Positions 6,308 through 7,664 of a stretch of 7,664 bases of DNA are shown here, piece after piece (position 1 is the first letter of the stretch; each line of letters starts with the position of its first letter). The position numbers were made by a program, and so were the translations under genes. Source of the stretch: JBHGYD01 sp041920415 (lineage in GTDB: Bacteria; Bacillota; Bacilli; Bacillales; Anoxybacillaceae); NCBI GenBank assembly GCA_041920415.1, contig JBHGYD010000034.1:1-7664 (forward strand). The letters run 5' to 3'. The notes under the pieces were generated by a model. That model searched no databases. It worked only from the letters and a program-made list of their open reading frames with translations, and was not told where the DNA came from.

Positions 6308-6342
6308 CTACATGTATATTATTCCAATTGAAATATTGTCGA
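6292..6342 (+). promoter_or_regulatory. Candidate Spo0A boxes (TGTCGAA)
   Basis: TTTTGTCGAA (6292-6301) contains the exact 0A-box core TGTCGAA and is followed immediately by the related TTTTGTCTA (6302-6310), a 10-bp tandem phase. A third partial site, ATTGTCGAT, occurs at about 6335-6343. An inverse copy, TTCGACA, is at 6196-6202. Spo0A control of whatever gene once lay to the right is possible. The present right-hand neighbour is mobile-element debris, so any target may be lost. From 6311 to 6420 I see no gene; there is a repeated GCATG (twice within 20 bp) and no strong promoter. Confidence 0.35.
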
Positions 6343-6422
6343 TTTTATTTGTATGACAATTTGTTTTACCTGTCATATTGCATGAGAAAAGTGATGCATG
6401 TAATAAAAACTAGGCGTAATGA

Positions 6423-6450
6423 GGGGCATTAGCTCAGCTGGTAGGGCATC
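6423..6450 (+). pseudogene. 5' half of a tRNA gene (tRNA-Ala-like), truncated
   Basis: GGGGCATTAGCTCAGCTGG followed by TAGGGCATC has every hallmark of a tRNA 5' half. It has a 7-nt acceptor strand, T8, D stem GCTC/GGGC (6432-6435 with 6444-6447), A14, G15, G18-G19 and A21. After about 6450 the canonical 5-bp anticodon stem, variable loop and T arm (GGTTCRANYCC) are missing. The sequence runs into the serine recombinase remnant, whose stop codon lies 28 bp further on. This looks like one half of an attachment site or a deletion junction. Alternatively, 6423-6470 can fold as a cloverleaf without a T arm. Confidence 0.6.
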
Positions 6451-6477
6451 ATTGTTAGAATGACTGCCCTCATTTTA

Positions 6478-7136
6478 CTAAAAATCGGTAAAAGTGATTT
6501 CTACCCGGTCTCTAAAAACAACGATTTTGTCAATTACCACTGATGCCTTTTCAAATACTCCCCTCCATACAGGAATGTATCTCTGCAATTCCTCCATTTC
6601 AGACAGTTCTACCTTCTTGGATTCTAAATCTAATTTTGCTTTATTAATTGATTCTTCCAACTTCCTTAACTCATTTTCTTTCTGATTAATAAGGTCATTA
6701 ACAACTTTTGCATCAAAGGAACTTTCCCCCATAATTATTTTGAGTGCTTCATCTTTTAACTTCACTAACGCAGAATTCACTTTGCCAAATTCGCTTTGGA
6801 GCTTTCTTAACGTTTTAATCTCTTTATCTGTATTGCGTTGCTTAAATTCTTGAATCTTGCTAGTAAGATCGATTGTTTCAAGTTGGTCTAAATAATCATA
6901 AAGTTCATCAAGAACTACACCTTCAATCTTTTTCGGAGAATACAATGTCTGTCCGTCGCAATCCACTTTTTTCTGCGCTTTACTCGAACATCTGTATTTA
7001 GCCTCACGCTTTACATATTCTGTTCCATCTTTACAAACATATTTCTATATGTTGTACAAAGTAGACTTCCACAATATCCACATCTTACTAAACCAACAAG
7101 CAACAAAGAACTTTTCGTAGTCGTAATAATACAATC
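6478..7136 (-). pseudogene. C-terminal remnant of a large serine recombinase (site-specific integrase), frameshifted
   Basis: Large serine recombinases integrate or excise phages and mobile islands. Only the C-terminal part is present. Reading the minus strand, TTTKSSLLLVGLVRCGYCGS is the start of the zinc beta-ribbon domain (CxxC). The frame then breaks: a single missing base near 7042 turns YRN.KYVC into YRNMFVK and a stop 11 codons on. In the corrected frame it continues KYVCKDGTEYVKREAKYRC, DCDGQTLYSPKKIE, a long coiled coil (about 6560-6830, rich in K/E/L) and the terminal strand VIDKIVVFRDRVEITFTDF. The catalytic serine domain is absent, because the sequence joins an asparagine synthase fragment at about 7137. 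The gene cannot make a functional recombinase. An intact short frame (162 codons) spans 6478-6966. Confidence 0.8.
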
Positions 7137-7368
7137 ACCCCATTTGGATAGACAGCCACCGCTTGTCTGTTTGAGCCGAGTTAGTAAAATCGTATTTCTT
7201 TTCTGCGTATACTTGATGCCAAGTCATAAAAACAAGGACAGTCCAAATTTTCCAGCTATGATCGGCTTTATTTCTGACATGTTCGGCGAGCAAACGATAC
7301 AGTACTTCTTTATGAAATAAATGATCGGTTACGCTTTCTTTAATGAGGTGTTTCGCCCAATCATACAT
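7135..7368 (-). pseudogene. C-terminal fragment of an asparagine synthase (AsnO/AsnB-type), interrupted
   Basis: The 77-codon minus-strand frame reads MYDWAKHLIKESVTDHLF, then YRLLAEH, then KIWTVLVFMTWHQVYAEKKYDF. This matches the extreme C-terminus of glutamine-hydrolysing asparagine synthases, where an EH...D...KLWtLLvF.lWH motif closes the synthetase domain. The full protein is about 600 residues, so only the tail remains. The initial Met is probably internal. An in-frame stop lies directly before it, where the IS110 element begins (about 7369). At its 3' end the frame stops at 7137-7135, where it meets the recombinase remnant. The 5' part of the gene, if retained, should lie beyond the right edge of the window. 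Confidence 0.7.
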
Positions 7369-7518
7369 TTAGCGAACAGTGCCTGGTGTATAAGATAATA
7401 ATGTCGAAAGGTTTTTCTTGACATAAAAAAAGACCCCAGCTTACTTCTTGTTGTAAGATAGAGATACCTGACAGAAAACCTCAGATTCTTACAATCCATA
7501 AATGGAGGAAGAAGTAAT
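7369..7518 (+). ncRNA. Candidate bridge-RNA-encoding left end of the IS110 element
   Basis: About 150 nt of noncoding DNA precede the IS110 transposase. In IS621 and related IS110 members this left-end region encodes a structured bridge RNA whose loops pair with target and donor DNA. Here I see a TTGACA hexamer (7418-7423) and nested hairpins. CTTAC (7440-7444) pairs with GTAAG (7453-7457). Alternatively TTGTAAGA (7451-7458) pairs with TCTTACAA (7487-7494) around an internal CTGA/TCAG stem. A bridge RNA is inferred from family and position. The guide loops are not resolved, and IS1111-type members encode theirs at the other end. Confidence 0.4.
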
Positions 7519-7664
7519 ATGGGGTTAAAAAAATATAATAAACATTTTAATAATATCCAAGGAAAGAAAGGTAGTCAATTCAGTTCTCAATTGAGGGGGA
7601 TAAACCTAGAAAAAGTATTAATCGTGGCAATTGATGCAGCTAAGTTTTTTCAAAAAGCTTTAAT
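7519..7664 (+). CDS. IS110-family transposase, N-terminal part (cut by window edge)
   Basis: ATG 7519 is preceded by GGAGG at about 10-nt spacing. The frame is open to the window end for 48 codons: MGLKKYNKHF..., a basic and polar leader, then NLEKVLIVAIDAAKFFQKAL. The segment VLIVAIDAAK matches the first strand and first catalytic Asp (about residue 40) of the RuvC-like DEDD domain in IS110 recombinases. Enzymes of this family move the element through a bridge-RNA-guided recombination reaction. The rest of the catalytic domain and the C-terminal serine-containing domain lie beyond the window, so integrity cannot be judged. Confidence 0.75.
   Translation, partial: MGLKKYNKHFNNIQGKKGSQFSSQLRGINLEKVLIVAIDAAKFFQKAL

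Larger units (their letters stand above)
7369..7664 (+). mobile_element. Left part of an IS110-family insertion sequence
   Basis: The element begins where the asparagine synthase homology stops (about 7369) and includes the left-end noncoding region and the start of the transposase. IS110-family elements lack long terminal inverted repeats and generally make little or no target duplication, which fits the absence of obvious repeats here. The right end is outside the window. Confidence 0.65.

Noticed and set aside
6423..6470. Functional suppressor tRNA with a TTA anticodon
   Set aside because: A 7-nt loop reading TGTTAGA would give TTA, but then only 4 bp of stem pair, position 33 is not T, and there is no T arm or canonical 3' end. 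A truncated tRNA is far more likely.
7381..7446. Strong sigma-A promoter at TTGACA 7418-7423 driving the IS110 transposase
   Set aside because: The -35 hexamer is perfect, but the sequence 17 nt downstream (TTACTT) is a poor -10, and the better TAAGAT is too far away. I therefore list only the hexamer, not a promoter.
1..7664. CRISPR array, toxin-antitoxin pair or known defence system
   Set aside because: No regularly spaced direct repeats of CRISPR size and no protein resembling Cas, restriction, toxin-antitoxin or other defence families were seen on either strand.

Overview
The window looks like chromosomal DNA from a spore-forming Bacillales, most like the Geobacillus / Parageobacillus / Anoxybacillus group. 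This rests on a spore-coat transglutaminase (Tgl), strong AGGAGG-type ribosome binding sites, a TPP-riboswitch-controlled thiXYZ operon and moderately AT-rich DNA. The genus is an inference from gene content and protein style, not from a database match.

Layout. (1) Positions 1-375: an edge-truncated minus-strand reading frame, possibly a transposase N-terminus, behind two strong RNA hairpins. (2) Positions 375-3535: a minus-strand thiamine-precursor operon. In transcription order it has a sigma-A-like promoter, a TPP riboswitch, an intrinsic terminator, a small thiamine-binding protein, ThiX (permease), ThiY (lipoprotein) and ThiZ (ATPase), then a terminator. TPP should repress the operon by terminating transcription, and the products should import a pyrimidine precursor of thiamine. 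(3) Positions 3557-3762: an unusual cluster of DnaA-box-like 9-mers between the thi promoter and the next gene. (4) Positions 3731-4552: tgl, convergent with and overlapping an EamA-family transporter (4529-5431, minus). The EamA gene diverges from an MgtC/SapB-family membrane protein (5497-6174, plus). (5) Positions 6190-6420: a 118-bp inverted-repeat structure with internal hairpins and Spo0A-box-like sites. (6) Positions 6423-7664: a scar of mobile-element activity. It holds a tRNA 5' half, the frameshifted C-terminal part of a large serine recombinase, the C-terminal fragment of an asparagine synthase, and the left end and first 48 codons of an IS110-family element that interrupts the asparagine synthase gene.

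The left two thirds is orderly core-genome DNA. The right sixth is a graveyard of nested insertions and deletions. The observations most worth following are the phased DnaA-box array, the IS110 left-end noncoding region (where IS621-type members encode a bridge RNA), and the tRNA-like sequence abutting the recombinase remnant.
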